Source: Thalassia testudinum
Taxonomy: Eukaryota; Streptophyta; Magnoliopsida; Alismatales; Hydrocharitaceae
DNA length: 64,000 nucleotides
NCBI GenBank assembly: GCA_037157565.1
Contig: JAZHRO010000063.1
Coordinates: forward strand, 10,832,001-10,896,000
Reading direction: 5' to 3'
Shown one piece after another: positions 32,271 to 44,582 of the stretch (the stretch's first letter is position 1; each line of letters opens with the position of its first letter). The notes under the pieces are model-generated. The model worked only from the letters and a program-made list of their open reading frames with translations, had not been told where the DNA came from and did not search any database. The position numbers were made by a program, and so were the translations under genes.

Positions 32271-34067
32271 TGATGGGCATATTTTCACAAGGGAAAATCA
32301 GGGTTCTGGAGAACTCATCGTTGTAGTCTCAAAAATCGATACTAAATAAATTTACCGAATCTCAAGTTGACCCTCAAGTTGAACACAGGGAGGCGATGTT
32401 TGATTCTTTGAAAACCACGCTTTACTTTATTTTTTTTGTTTCTTTTTCATATTTGCTATTTTTTTTGTATTTTGTGATAGCAAGGAAATAAGCAAGAATA
32501 TTATCGACACTGACCTATTCTAGAAAGCAGGAAAGAGCTATTTTACTTGCAAATTACTTCTAGATAAATACTTGACAAATGTTCATTACAAATGCTTCTA
32601 CACTATGAAAGCAGTAAAAGGGAAAGGGAGAGAGAGAAATCCTCTCTATTGACTGCTCGGAGGATGAAGCTGCATTGATGGAGCTCGGAGGAAGATGTTG
32701 AAGAGTTGGAAGAAGAAGAACGATGTTGAAAGATAAGGGGAGGATAGGCGGCGTCGCGGCGTGATTCGCTTCCTAGAATGGGGTTGAGAAGATGATCGAT
32801 GAGAGCTCTACAAATGGTGGTGAGATGGTGGAAAATAATTTTGTTTTCACTAGTGGAGCATCCCAAAGACTTGGGACACAAGCTCAAGGTGTGTTTTGAG
32901 CTCTAAAGTAGGTAAGGAGAGCATAGGAAGGGATGAAGAGAAATGGGAGGGGTAGGGATCCTTTTATAGTGGAGAGGAGGCATTTCATGCATGGGACAAT
33001 TAGCAACATTCAAGTCGTCACAGAAGACCCGCCGTAAGCGTTGCTAAAGGCTCCAACTCATGTGCGTACTCACGCTCGCACAGCTATCGCACGCGCTTGA
33101 TGGTGCACCGTTCAATCGAAGGTGGACGGCTTAAATTGTGTGAGGATCGTGTGCTCAACTAGCGCGTCAGATAGGGCGTCAGACCGCACATGTGATTGTG
33201 TGTGCGTGCGCGGGCATATCTGCTCTCATTCATTGCGTCGCATGGCTGCATCACAGCCACTCAATCACAATCGAGTGGTCAAATTTGGGCACGCCTCACT
33301 GCTAGGTTGGATTAGAGGCGTTGGAGGAGTCAACCCCGTGCCATGGGTTTGAGAGGTGTGCGGTGACCAATGCGCCAAAGGAGCGAGAATGTCAAGTTGA
33401 AGAGTTTTCGGCATCCAATGATCGTGCGATCGTGGCAATTGAATTTTCATCCAACTGTCACAATATGATCTTGAGCTCTCCTCTTATTTGTGAAGCCAAG
33501 GCAAGGGTTCGTTTCCAGCCATTGGATTGAGATCCAATGGCTGGGATTGCGTGATGAAGTTGAGCAGAGGGACTTGAGGAGATTTGAGCGGCTATGATGG
33601 TGCCACGTGGTGCCATTATAGTTGTCCATCTTCTTTGCTTTGTAGGTGCCACCACGGATGTTGGATTGGGTCGATTTTCACGCCGTTAGGCTGTAATCGT
33701 CGATCTAGATCCATTCGTGCGGTTGGATTTATTATTTGAGGTTTGGATAGGCATCACTTTGCCCCTTGGCCTTTGATCTTCCTCGAATTGCATAATGTGC
33801 TACGGGACTCCAATCAAGATACTTTCGAAGGCGTTGGACTCCAATCGTCATCCTGATCAGATCCATACGATTGGATCATCAATCCGAGGCCTTGAAATAG
33901 ATCTTCTCTCATGGCCACAAAAGGACGTGAATTAACCTAAATTTTATACGAACTATTCTAAATGCCAAATGATGCATGCTATGCAATATTTATAATATGG
34001 TATGCATCTCTAAGCTTAGGAACATACATAAATAGGCATTTTATCCTAAATGGATGTGTATACATCA
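32271..34067 (-). repeat. Family Y gypsy LTR (Y1, 1797 bp)
   Basis: Read on the minus strand it begins TGATGTATACACATCC at 34067 and ends CCCATCA at 32271, adjacent to the primer site, so it is a 5' LTR. A CACTATAAAAGG TATA box lies near 32965. A hairpin with 11-bp arms is at 33518-33543. It is homologous to Y2 (55113-56814) in inverse orientation. It lies within family X LTR X1. Confidence 0.75.
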
Positions 34068-34990
34068 CCTGCCACCTTTGATTGGAGATTTCTCCTCCAA
34101 TCTAAGTTGGAATCTCTCCAAACTTGGAGAGATTATTCCCAAAGAGATCTGTAATTAATCCTGGAGCTCTGGTGAACTCCACAATTTCAGTGGATTTCCT
34201 TTGAGAAAATTGCGAGGAAATCTCATGATTTCCTCGCAATTGAAGACCTAATCACCCTCTATATAAACTCTAAAAGCTCCCAGCGTGCTCCTCAACCAAG
34301 ATTGGACTGAAATCCTCCCTCCTGTTCCTCCTTTGACCATCATCGTCATTGGCTTCAGTGACCTCCTCCGCCTCCCTCTTCTGGCCAACCAACCTTCAAA
34401 TTGGAAGGCTCAGCTTCTTCCCCTCTTCCTCGCACACCTTGCCAGCCAAAGCAAGGGCGTTGTCGACCCCTTCCTCCTCATTGTTTCCCTCGCAGTCAAC
34501 ATCATCTTCCTGATGTCCGATCGCCCAACGCTAGACATGGTCTCACCCTCTCTCTCCTCCCTAAGCACCCTAAACTCTCCTCCTCCCTCTCCCTCTCTAG
34601 ACTCTTGCTACACCCTTAAACTTAGCTTTCATGCACTGAACCACTCCCTTTGCCCTTGTCTTCTTCTCCTCCAGCGTGACCTCCAGTGAGCTCACATTGG
34701 CGCCACACTCCACCAAATGCAACGCCAACACCTCCAAAACCTTCACCACGACCTCATGATCCAAAGCCCCAACATAATTAGGGCTATTGGCCTCTCCAAG
34801 CTCCCATCGAACTCACCCACGCCCATCGATAGTCTCTGACATCGTATGCACTCCACCGACCACTAAACACCATGAAACAACCAGCATCGCATTCGCCAAG
34901 CTTCGGCAATCCTTTTGAGTGCTTTAATTTGGGCTACTAGCCCATTTTATTATTTTAGGGGTTTTACTGGAGCTTTGTCGCCGCCACCAT
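34068..34990 (+). repeat. Family X LTR, central fragment (X1 right)
   Basis: This region is similar along its length to 41545-42470 of X(a), including the hairpin-rich box before the TATA (CTCTATATAAACTC at 34258) and the pyrimidine-rich leader. The frame at 34285-34689 lies in this non-coding LTR and is not considered a gene. Similarity fades after about 34990. Confidence 0.75.
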
Positions 34991-35567
34991 CTTCCCCAAG
35001 ACCTATCTCTGAGCTGAAGTCATATTGCACTTTAGGGTTTATCCATTAGAACAGCTTACTTCACCTCATCATCTGCACCAGTCATTCTAACCCACTCACC
35101 ACCCACCCAAACCTGTTCTAATGTATGATCTAATTTGAACTTGAACCCACCTAATTTACAATGAGAACATTGCAAATCTTAGTCAAGGGGCGTATTAAAG
35201 TGCAAAACACTATGAAATTCGATTCATGGAGGGGTTTCATTAAAAAAGGGGGGAGGACCATATTTGTGAGCTAAATTGAAAATTTTGAATTGAGGAGGAA
35301 GAAGAGGAGAAAAGAAAAATAGAGAAAAAAGAGCAAACAGAAGAAAAAATTGTGATAGTTCCTGTAATTGAGTATGAAACTTACCTAAGTTCTAGGTCGG
35401 ATCAGATGGTGAATTAAGACCTGAGGGGCTAAATCTTAGGATATAAGTGATGGATATTGACCTTAGGCCTCTTGGGCCTATTCTAGGGCTTAAACACTTA
35501 CGTATTTGTTAAGATCTAGATTAATCATCAAGAGATTGAGGAAAGTGAAAAGCTGATGCATTAAGTC
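34991..35567. other. Unclassified flank of LTR W1
   Basis: This contains an A/G-rich segment (35260-35350) and a stretch sharing no clear homology with other parts of the window. It ended with AAGTC before W1 inserted and resumes at 38257. Confidence 0.4.
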
Positions 35568-38256
35568 TGTTAAACGTTTTTAAGACGTCTGGGAGGTGTC
35601 CCAGACGTCTGACCAGACGTCTGGAACCCCTTCCAGACGTCTGGGATTCGATTATTTTCGGCACATGTGTTTCGTCTGCGCGCCTGGGCGTGCAGACCTG
35701 CGAGCGTCTCTCTCTCTCTCTTTTTCCCTCTCCCTCCTACACCCTCTATCCCGCTCTCTCTCTCCTCCTCGCGCGGCCTTAAAAGGCCACGCCCTCCCCC
35801 TCACTCCCGTCACCTCCGCCCCCTTTCCTCTTCTCCTTCCAGCCGGTGCGCGAGAGCGAGCGCGAGTGAGCGGTGGCAGCGACAACCGCGGTGAGCGTGG
35901 GAGGAGGTGCTGCGCGTGGGAAGAGGCGCTCGACCATGAGGGCGAGCTCGTCGGGGCTGCTAGGGCCGGCCGGCGGGGGAAGCAGCAGACGTGGGGTGAC
36001 GCGGGAGGCCTGCTGCAGCTCGAGCAGCCGGCGAATGAGGCGCGGCGCGGTTGTGCGTCGCGGGCGGAGGGCGAGTCGAGCTCTGATTCTGAAAATTTTT
36101 CCAGAATCAAACGTCTGGGCTTCCAGCCAAACGATGGGGACAACGTCTGGAGGACTGTACAGACGTCTGAAAGGTGAGTTGTTTCCGTCTTCCTTCCTTT
36201 TCTTCGATTGACCATACTGAGAGAGAGAGGAAATGGGTACGCGCAGGTTCTGATTCGCCACCCAACACGAATCAGACGTCTGGCTGCAGTGCCAGACGAC
36301 TGGAGCGACTTCCAGATGTCCGGGGTAACCATCGGGTGTCTGGGAACTAGGCCAGACGCCCCTACAGGCTTCTGGACATCTGAGAGACCACGCAGAGCAA
36401 AGGTAACCTCTGATCCACTTTTTAAGACGTCTGGAAGAGGTTCCAGACGTCTGGTTTTGCACTGTTTCGTCGTTTTCGACCCGTTTAGGGCCCGTTCGGA
36501 GTCTGTTTTCCGCGTTTTGAGTTGCGTGCTTTTCGGAATTACATCATCTACCGTCTACAGTAGTTGTATACTGTTTTGAGAAACTCCTTGTGTTTGATCC
36601 TTGTGATAGGACCCCGTTCCATTGCAGTCTCGGGGGTTGCGGAGGCACGCGGGATTCCCGACCACGCCCCTAGTACTCCTGTTGTAACCGGTAGAGTGGC
36701 TTTTAAGTTTATTAGTATAATCTGTTAAATTATGGAACCATAAATAGAACCTAGGACATTGCATGAATCCTAGGAATGAGAAATAGATTGAATGGTAGAT
36801 CCTAGGGTGTTGCATGAATCCTAGGGCTGGAAAACTAGATTGTATGATAGATCCTAGGATATGGCATGAATCCTAGGACGGGGAAACTAGTGGAATGTAT
36901 GAATACTGCAGTCTTGGAAAATGTGGAAAGGAAATAATAGCTGCCTGTGAATTGAATTAACAACTGCCTGTTGTGAATAAATGAGCATGTCTGGGAATAT
37001 GGGATGTATGAATGTGAAACTGGGAAGGTGAAACCTGAATGTGCTGAGTTAAAAGAACTGGAACCCTACGGGGAATTAGGAGTGGAACTCCTGGAAAGAG
37101 AAAGGAATGGAACTGAGAAAGAAAGACGTGGTAGTGTGCTGTCTCTTGGGTACGTAGTACCAAGGGAAGTACCTGTACCTGTTTAGTGCAGAGCGGAGCC
37201 AGCCGCCCCAGGGACCTGAGGTTAGGACTGGCCACTTTGTACCGACTTGCTGGCTCTCGTGTATGTAGTATCGAGGAGAGCTACTAGTGTAGGGAGGTAC
37301 TAGCTACCCCACGGGCCCGGGGGTTCTGCTAGCCTCCTACACCGACTTGTTAGGCCTACTGGGCAAACCAGGGTAGTCAGGCGAGGGTGCGCGGACTGTG
37401 GAGGGGCAAGGCCCCTGTTTGGTTACTGTGGAGGGGTTGGACCCCTGTTACTGAGAGGGCTCTGCCCTGTACTGGTTCCGTGCTGTGCTTCGGGCGCACC
37501 CGTTAACGGAAACGACTAACCGCTTGCTAGTGCGGGTTAGCTACCTGTGCGTTTATCGCGCGTGCTGTAGTCACCGTTACGCCTGTCCGTGACCTTGGGG
37601 TGGTTGACTGAGAGTAGGATCACCACGGGGGACTCTCCCGGCCAGGAGAGCACCACGTGCTACTTCTACTATTCGGAAAAGACTGCAATCAAGATCGTTC
37701 CCACGAGGAACATTCGAGATCAAGTGAATGATCTGAGAAATAGATAAATTTTGAGACAATAGAAAGACGTAAATAAAGGAAGAAAGAAAATTAAAATAGC
37801 TACTGTACACTTTACTGTTTCTTTACTTTAGCTTCCACTCTACCCAGCGTTTTGCTGACATGTTACACTCGTTACTTTTTAGGACTAGGTGTTGAGCAGC
37901 CAGGGTCAGCGGCTGCAGAGGACGCTGGGCCGAGTAGGGTCCTGTAGAGTTACCACTGTTCTCTTATACCACTTTTTTTTGGTTCCACTGTAGTGAGTAG
38001 TTCTTGTTTCTGCTGTACTTTTCTTTACCCGCAGTTCATATTATGTAATGAATGTTGTTCTACTGTTGTGATGGTATATACTGTAGTGGCTTCTTTCTTT
38101 ACTGCCGTATTTCCTTACTGTAAGTTATATTCATGCTGAATGTGGTTTATTTTGCTGCTCTTTTAGTTACTTCCTCGTTGGACGACTAGGTCTTGGGATT
38201 AGTCGAGTCGGTCCGGTTCTCGTGTCTCGTAGGGACTCGGGAATCGGGTCGTTACA
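35568..38256 (+). repeat. Family W gypsy solo LTR (W1, 2689 bp)
   Basis: It starts TGTTAAACG and ends GGGTCGTTACA. A perfect 5-bp TSD AAGTC (35563-35567 and 38257-38261) marks it as a solo LTR. It is homologous to W2 throughout, including the closing TTGGACGACTAGGTCTTGGG block. Four AGACGTCT palindromes lie in 35583-35642, and more follow to 36450. CCTTAAAAGG (35777) may be the TATA box. The ends resemble those of Tekay/Del-type chromovirus LTRs. Confidence 0.8.
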
Positions 38257-38487
38257 AAGTCTAAGGCTTAGGGATTATCCGGCTCCACTGCCTACCCTTT
38301 GGTTTGCGGGACTTGGTAACCTAAGCCCCAAAAATCACACACCAATTTGGTTCAGTGCGCTTAATGAAGTATAATGCCAAAAGTGTTCTGTTTTAAAAAT
38401 ATTTTCCCGAAGATCTAGCTTAGGCGTGACTCGAAGACACAAGTTGATTGGATGAGCTCTCGGCATAGAGAGGTGGAATGAAAAATA
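38257..38487. other. Unclassified sequence between W1 and LTR V
   Basis: This is a continuation of the flank interrupted by W1. No gene or repeat is recognised. Confidence 0.35.
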
Positions 38488-40099
38488 TGTTAGTTCAACC
38501 CCTCATATATAATATTTTGATGATTTTACAAAATGAAGAAAAAAGAGATAAAACATAAGCATAGCATATTTTTCTTTGTAATAACAAAATTGCAGGTTTC
38601 TTGGAGTTTTCTAAGTCGGAGGATTAAAAGCGTGAAGACTAGGTAGCATGAGTATTGTCATAGGTCATAGGCTTTTTATGTAAACTTTCAAAGGTTGTAA
38701 TATTTATTTTATTGGAGTCTAAAGATGTTCTAAAAAGCCCCCAAACATAACTTATAAATAGCTAACTTAGGCTCTCTACACTTAGGATAAATTAGAAACA
38801 CAAACCTAACACTAAGACTGAAATCAGACATCCATAACAACTGTCAAACGTCTGATTTTCAACTTTAAGACGTCTGATCAGTGTTTCAAATGTTTAATTA
38901 CCTATAGCATTGCCTTTGGTTTCTGACTTCTTAAGCATCAGTTGAAGCAACCTTCTATCAGACGTCCATAACCACATCCAAACGTCTAATAGTTTGCCTG
39001 GACGTCCTTAAAACAACCGTTAGACTCAAGCACCCATCTTCCTTCTGAAAATAATAGGAAAAATACATTTTTAGACATCTGGACATGTCTCCAGACATCT
39101 ACCTTTCGATCGTTGCTCATTTATTTCTGTGCGAATCTCACTGGGAACCAAAGATCTACTGTCAGATTTGCAAGACAAGTCCTTTTTAGGTTTCCATACG
39201 TCTAGGGAATCCTACAGACATTCATACTGACGTCTGTTCCTTGAAATCTAGAACCCTAGTTGGATCTGGTCAAAATAGGAACGAATCCACGCATAATTAG
39301 ACGTCTAATATTTTTATCAGACACCATATGTGAAAATATCAGACGTCCCTGTTTCGATCCAATGAAACCAGTAAAGCCTGGCTAATAGTATCAAACGACC
39401 ATAGTTGTAATCAGACGTCTTACAAGACATCTAATCCTAAAATCAAACGTCAGATATTGCTATTAGACTCATCATTACCCTGATTTATGGTTGATTTCGT
39501 CCCAATGTCTTGGGATTTACCTCCAACGGCTAGGCGACCTCTCTCAAGCATTGTTGAAAGTTCCAAACTTGCCTATAAATAGACTACAATCCCTCTTAGG
39601 TAAGATACACCTCTTGAGATTCAATTCCCTTAGAAAATCACTTGGTCACTACTCTTGGCTTCATTTTGCCCTTGTGCTGTGCCAACACTCTGATTGAAGG
39701 GAAAACCCACACTTTCGGTGCACTTCATTTTGCAAATTCTTAGGGAATTCTCTTTATGCTTAACAGATAAGGAAGTCATCAAATTATTGGGGTGCTCTAT
39801 AGGTGTTGTTTCATTCTTACTTTTGTAATTTAGGTATCCGGCCTATTGGGTTCCTGTCTCTTCATTGTGAAGAGAGAAACCTCCATTTAGGAATCCAAGG
39901 TGGGATTTGTAATTGAGGTACACTACCCTCGTTTAAGTAGTGTGGTTAGTGGATTGATCACTTTGTGACTGAAAATCCTAAGTCAAGGGATTAGCTTAGG
40001 TGGTGGTTTTCACCCGTCTTGGGTTTCCACCTAAAAATTTGATACCTCTTTTTGTGATTGTATTTTTTGTCTTACAATATTTTATAAATTTACTATTCA
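38488..40099 (-). repeat. Sirevirus-like copia LTR (V)
   Basis: On the minus strand GCACTAGAGGGGG (polypurine tract, 40112-40100) precedes TGAATAGTAAATT at 40099, a junction typical of Sirevirus 3' LTRs. The sequence ends GAACTAACA at 38488. The LTR has scattered AGACGTCT motifs (38868, 39299, 39413). A short RT-like fragment (FRYLKR) on the minus strand near 40160-40195 hints at a deleted internal region. The lineage assignment is tentative. Confidence 0.45.
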
Positions 40100-40112
40100 C
40101 CCCCTCTAGTGC

Positions 40113-40822
40113 CATTTCAAAATACTTCCCTCGAAGATGTGTAATAACATATCGTTTTCTCGGTACTGTCTCTTAAGATATCTAAATATCCTACCAGGGG
40201 CATGTAAGCACCTTGTGTTGATTCAGGTGCCATGGGCGAGATTATCCTGAAATGTCGATTGCTAGGGCCTAAATTTAGCTACAGAACACCATGGGCTGCA
40301 CTATCCTGAAGTGTCGAAAGCCAGGGTTTTGGCGGTTGCCATGAGCGGTGCTATCCCAAAGCATTGAAAACCAAGGACCCTTCGAAGATTGATGGTGGAG
40401 ACAAGGAATCTGATACAAACCGTGTTTAGGGCCAATCCAATGTTAGATTTAGGGGAATATAAAAAGAAAAAAGAGAAAGCTCTCAAAATAAATATCCCTC
40501 TCTATCTCTCTTATCAAAAATGCACTGGCAAACTGAACTTGAACTTGCTATGTATATGCACGGGTGCTTTAACTGTTAGGGTCAACAAACCTCTGGCAGT
40601 TTTTGTGGGCCTTAAAAACCTTCGCAGCAAACCCCAGGCTGAGGTTGGTCAGGTCTGGATCTTGGCTGGTACTTGAGTACCTTTAGGTCTATTATTGGTA
40701 TTTTGATCTAATTTCTCGAGATGCGGCTCAGTAAGGCATCTTGACAGTTAAAATCTGGCTTAGAGATTTGGTCTGATCCATAGGAGTTTGCTAGGGACTA
40801 GCAAAAGCTAGGCATGGGGGTA
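40113..40822. other. Unclassified region with triple imperfect repeat
   Basis: Three related blocks built on CCATGGGC...CTATCCTGAAGTGTCG occur at about 40229, 40288 and 40338, spaced 50-60 bp apart. The rest shows no gene. The frame at 40389-40676 has no recognisable domain. Confidence 0.4.
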
Positions 40823-43329
40823 TGATGGTAACACCATCATGAGTCCTAACTAGCCAAAATTAGTCAGACTCAAATAATAAATGCTCCTAAATGATCGTCT
40901 AAGGTCACAATTCCACATTAAACTGTTCTGTGGAAGAGTTAGAAAAATTAGGTTAATTCTACTATTTTACAATTCCATCATTAATGCAGATTAATCAAAG
41001 GGTAAATTTAAGGTCAAATGAACTCAAAAGATTAAAAAGTGGGCCCACATTGACTGAATCAGGGTTCATGAATTTCAGGGATTAAAATATCATTGAAAAC
41101 CCTAATTTTCAGTCACACTTAAATTGAAAGGATTTTGGTCAAGATAAATTCAATCTAAACCTCCTAAAATTCATTGGAAAATATTCTAAGAGGTTTGGTA
41201 TCTTTAGTTTGACCATCTGAACTCATTTTGACCAAGAATAGAGTTTCAGACAGGAATTTGCCCTAATTTGGGCTCTTATGCAATTCATCAATTCAAATGT
41301 AGTTAAAACTCAAATACAAGCTTACCATTAGATTCCTTTGGTCTAAATTAGGTTAACACCAAAATTTGGACCCAATCAGAGTCCATTTTGACCTAGTTTG
41401 TAGTTTGGGCCATAAAAACTCTATTTTTCACATTTAGGCCCCTACTTTCAATTTTCCTTACATCCGTGCCCCTAACTTCTGATCATCTTTGCAAACATAC
41501 CCATACCGCCATTACTGCGTGAACATCATCTCTACACCCAAACCTACCACTGTTTATTGGATATTCCTCCTCCAATCTAAGGTGGAATCTCTCCAAACTT
41601 GGAGATATTTTTCCCAAAGAGATCATCCCATGAGATTTGTCATTGATCTTGGAGCTTAGGCGAACTCCACGATTTCAGTGGATTTTCTTTGAGAAAATCG
41701 TGAGGAATCTCGTGATTTCCTCACAATTGAAGACCTAATCACCCTCTATATAAACTCTACAAGCTCCCAGTGTGCTCCTTACCAAAGATTGGATCAGAAT
41801 CATCTCTCCTCTTCCTCCTTCGACCGTCATTGTCTTCAGCTCGGGCGACCTCCTCCGCCTCCCTCTTCTTGCCAACCAATCGTCAAATTGGAAGGCTTAG
41901 CTTCTTCCTCTCTTCCTCACGCACCTTGCTAGCCAAAGCAAGGGTGCCGTCAACCCCTTCCTCCTTGTTGTTTCCCTTGCTGTCGACATCATCTTCCCCA
42001 CGTCTAGCCACCCAATGTCGGATGTGGTCTCACCCACTCTTTCCTCCTTAAGCACCCTAAACTCTCCCTCTCCCTCTCCAGACTCTCGCTACACTCGTAG
42101 ACTTAGGTTTCACACGCTGAACCACTCCCTTCGCCCTCATCTTCTTTGCCTCCGGAGGGAGCTCCTGCGAGCTCGCGCTAATGCCACACTCCACCAAACA
42201 CAGCGTCACCACCTCCAAAACCTTCACCATGACCTCACAACCAAAAGTCCCAACATAATTGGGGCTATTGGCGTCTCCAAGCTCCCACTAAACTAACCCA
42301 CAGACGTTGACCGTCTTCGACGTCATACACACACCACCGACCACTAAACACCACAAAATAATCGCCATCGCATTCGCTAAGCTCTGGTGATCCTTTTGAG
42401 TGCTTTAATTTGGGCTATTAGCCTGTTTTCTTATTTTAGGGGTTTCATTGGAGCTCCGTCGCCACCACCATCTTCCTCGACGATGTTCGTCATACTCCAT
42501 CCACCTTCGCCTTCGATTCCACCACCAATATTGCGGCTTTATCTGAAGAACAGATTTGCAACTCCAATTTGAAGAAGGGGCCATGCAACAGTAGTAATTG
42601 GGCGAAGGCCATTCATAGCTTCGCACGCGAGGGAGCTTTCAACCATTAGTTCCACATCGTGGACTTTTAGAAAAAAAAATGGTATTTATTAAATAAAATG
42701 TGTGGTCTCGTTGCCTCTAATCATGGGGTGAGGTCCCTCTCACCTATACCCTCTCACTCCTCGCCTGCCACACACGCCAGTAGGCCTAGGCCAGAATTCG
42801 ATTACCTGACTACCCTTTGACCCGGTTCTGAAGAGAGGAGAGAAGGAAATTCTGAGGGAAGGAGGAGGGTTTTGCACTGTGCATCATTGGGATTCATGCC
42901 TAACACTTAGGCAAATTTAGGAGATTTGGGCTCGACATTTAAGGCATCTAAGGCCTTAGCTAGATGTTTGATCTGAGAAAGAAATTGATTCTGATTGTAG
43001 TTTGAGAGTACTGATACTATTGTTGATCTGAGTTGGGATTCGTGCTTACTGTTCGGGATAATTGGTGGTTTCAGCCACCATTTTTATTCTATTTTATTTT
43101 TACTCTGAGATACAATTTTTGAGCATTAATTGCTTATTCTCATTTTTATGATTGAATATTCATTGCATCATTATTTTTTGTTGTTGTGATTGGTGGATTG
43201 AATTGCTATACTTACTCCCTACGAATGACCTCGAAACTCACAATTTTTCGAGCAATTAAATGTCGATTCGATTTTTGTTGCTATACTACAATGCATTTTT
43301 CTAAACTACGATGATTTTCGCTATCAACA
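40823..43329 (+). repeat. Family X gypsy-like LTR, copy a (2.5 kb)
   Basis: It starts with the palindrome TGATGGTAACACCATCA and ends TATCAACA. A TATA box CTATATAAAC at 41746 lies 923 bp from the start. The U3 includes repeated stem-forming boxes, and the later part carries a CT-rich leader and a G-rich block shared with other copies. No TSD is found, and the downstream sequence at 51446-52080 could be the leader of the same element interrupted by X(b). Confidence 0.75.
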
Positions 43330-43358
43330 GTAGGTGGCCATTACTACTGTTGATCCTA
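43322..43358. repeat. Hairpin at the X(a)/X(b) junction
   Basis: ATCAACAGTAG and its perfect inverse CTACTGTTGAT are separated by about 10 bp, at the centre of two inverted LTR arms. Confidence 0.8.
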
Positions 43359-44582
43359 CTATTGATGGGTGAAAGTCATCTTTTTAAGGAGAAAATGCTT
43401 GCATCGTAGTGTAGTCAACAAAAATCGTGTTACAACATTTAAAATTTATAAAGTGCTCTAAAACAAGAATTGAGTTCGACGTCGTTCGCAGGGAGTAAAT
43501 GTAGAATTCACGCATTAATCACAATTACAAATAATGAGCACAATAATAAAAATATGCAATGAATAATAATCTACTCAGAATGATATTCAATGGTAAACCA
43601 ATGTATCTCAAGAAGTTGCTATGATAAAAAGAAGAAACACTAAAAATGGTGATTTAGATCACCACTTAATCCCTCAAATCAAGCACATATCAAAGCATTC
43701 AATATCTCAACAGTGGTTTCAACCACTTAATTCTCAAATAGCCACGTTAGATAAGTCCACAATACCAAATAATCCCATAAAACCATCAATCAGACGTCGG
43801 ACCCTAAGGTTAGAAGACTTAACCTTTCAAAGCACAGCCAAGGAATAAGGGTGCCAAGCAAAGAGAAGAAGCCTGCCTCAGATGCTAAGTGTTAGGCGTA
43901 TAAGGGCGCATGCATCTCAAGGCAAAACCTACCCCTACCCTCATCAGATTCTCTTTCTTTCCTCCTCAAATCTGGGTATAGGGTACTTTTGTAAATAGTA
44001 ACCAGATATTAGGGTCGGGTATGGTGTCTAGACTTGCTGGCAAGGTGTAACGGGTGAGGAGTGCGCACATGAGTGAGAGGAACCTCACCCCGTGTGCTGA
44101 GGCGAATAGCCTTGGGCACGATTTCCTTTTATGTGTTGCACGCGCTTTGTCGCGAACGATGTGGGACTATGTTCCCTCCTCTTTCGCGGGTAGCTGCAGG
44201 TGAAATCCGAGCAATTGAAGTTGCTACGGCTAGGTGATTTTCTCAATTGGGAGCCTGGGAAACTGCCTGGGAGTGGTCCGTGTCGATTGGGAGTAGTAGC
44301 ATGATCAGAGGAGGGCAATCGATGGCGGAGGAGTGGCGGTGATCAATGGCGGCGACATGATGTTCGACGAAACCTAAAATCCATGCAAATAGACTCTCAG
44401 CCTGATTAAACACGTTCAAAAGCTTCGTTGCAGCTTGGCGAAGGTGCTAGTGGTGTTTTGGTGACGGTTGGCCGTCGGAGGAGGTTTGTCGGTGACAGAG
44501 AAGATAATCGGAGATGTGTGCATTTGGTGGGGTACTCAGGTGGTCGTAAGGTGAAATTGGGTGAGGGCTTTTGATGGTGGAG

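Noticed and set aside
34285..34689. 134-codon frame with a similar one at 41770-42051
   Set aside because: Both fall just downstream of the X LTR TATA box in the leader. Frames diverge and stop at different points, so I treat them as untranslated sequence.
35596..36462. Overlapping Arg/Ser-rich frames of about 190-227 codons in W1
   Set aside because: They lie inside a solo LTR, overlap on both strands and are not conserved in W2. GC-rich leader sequence explains them.
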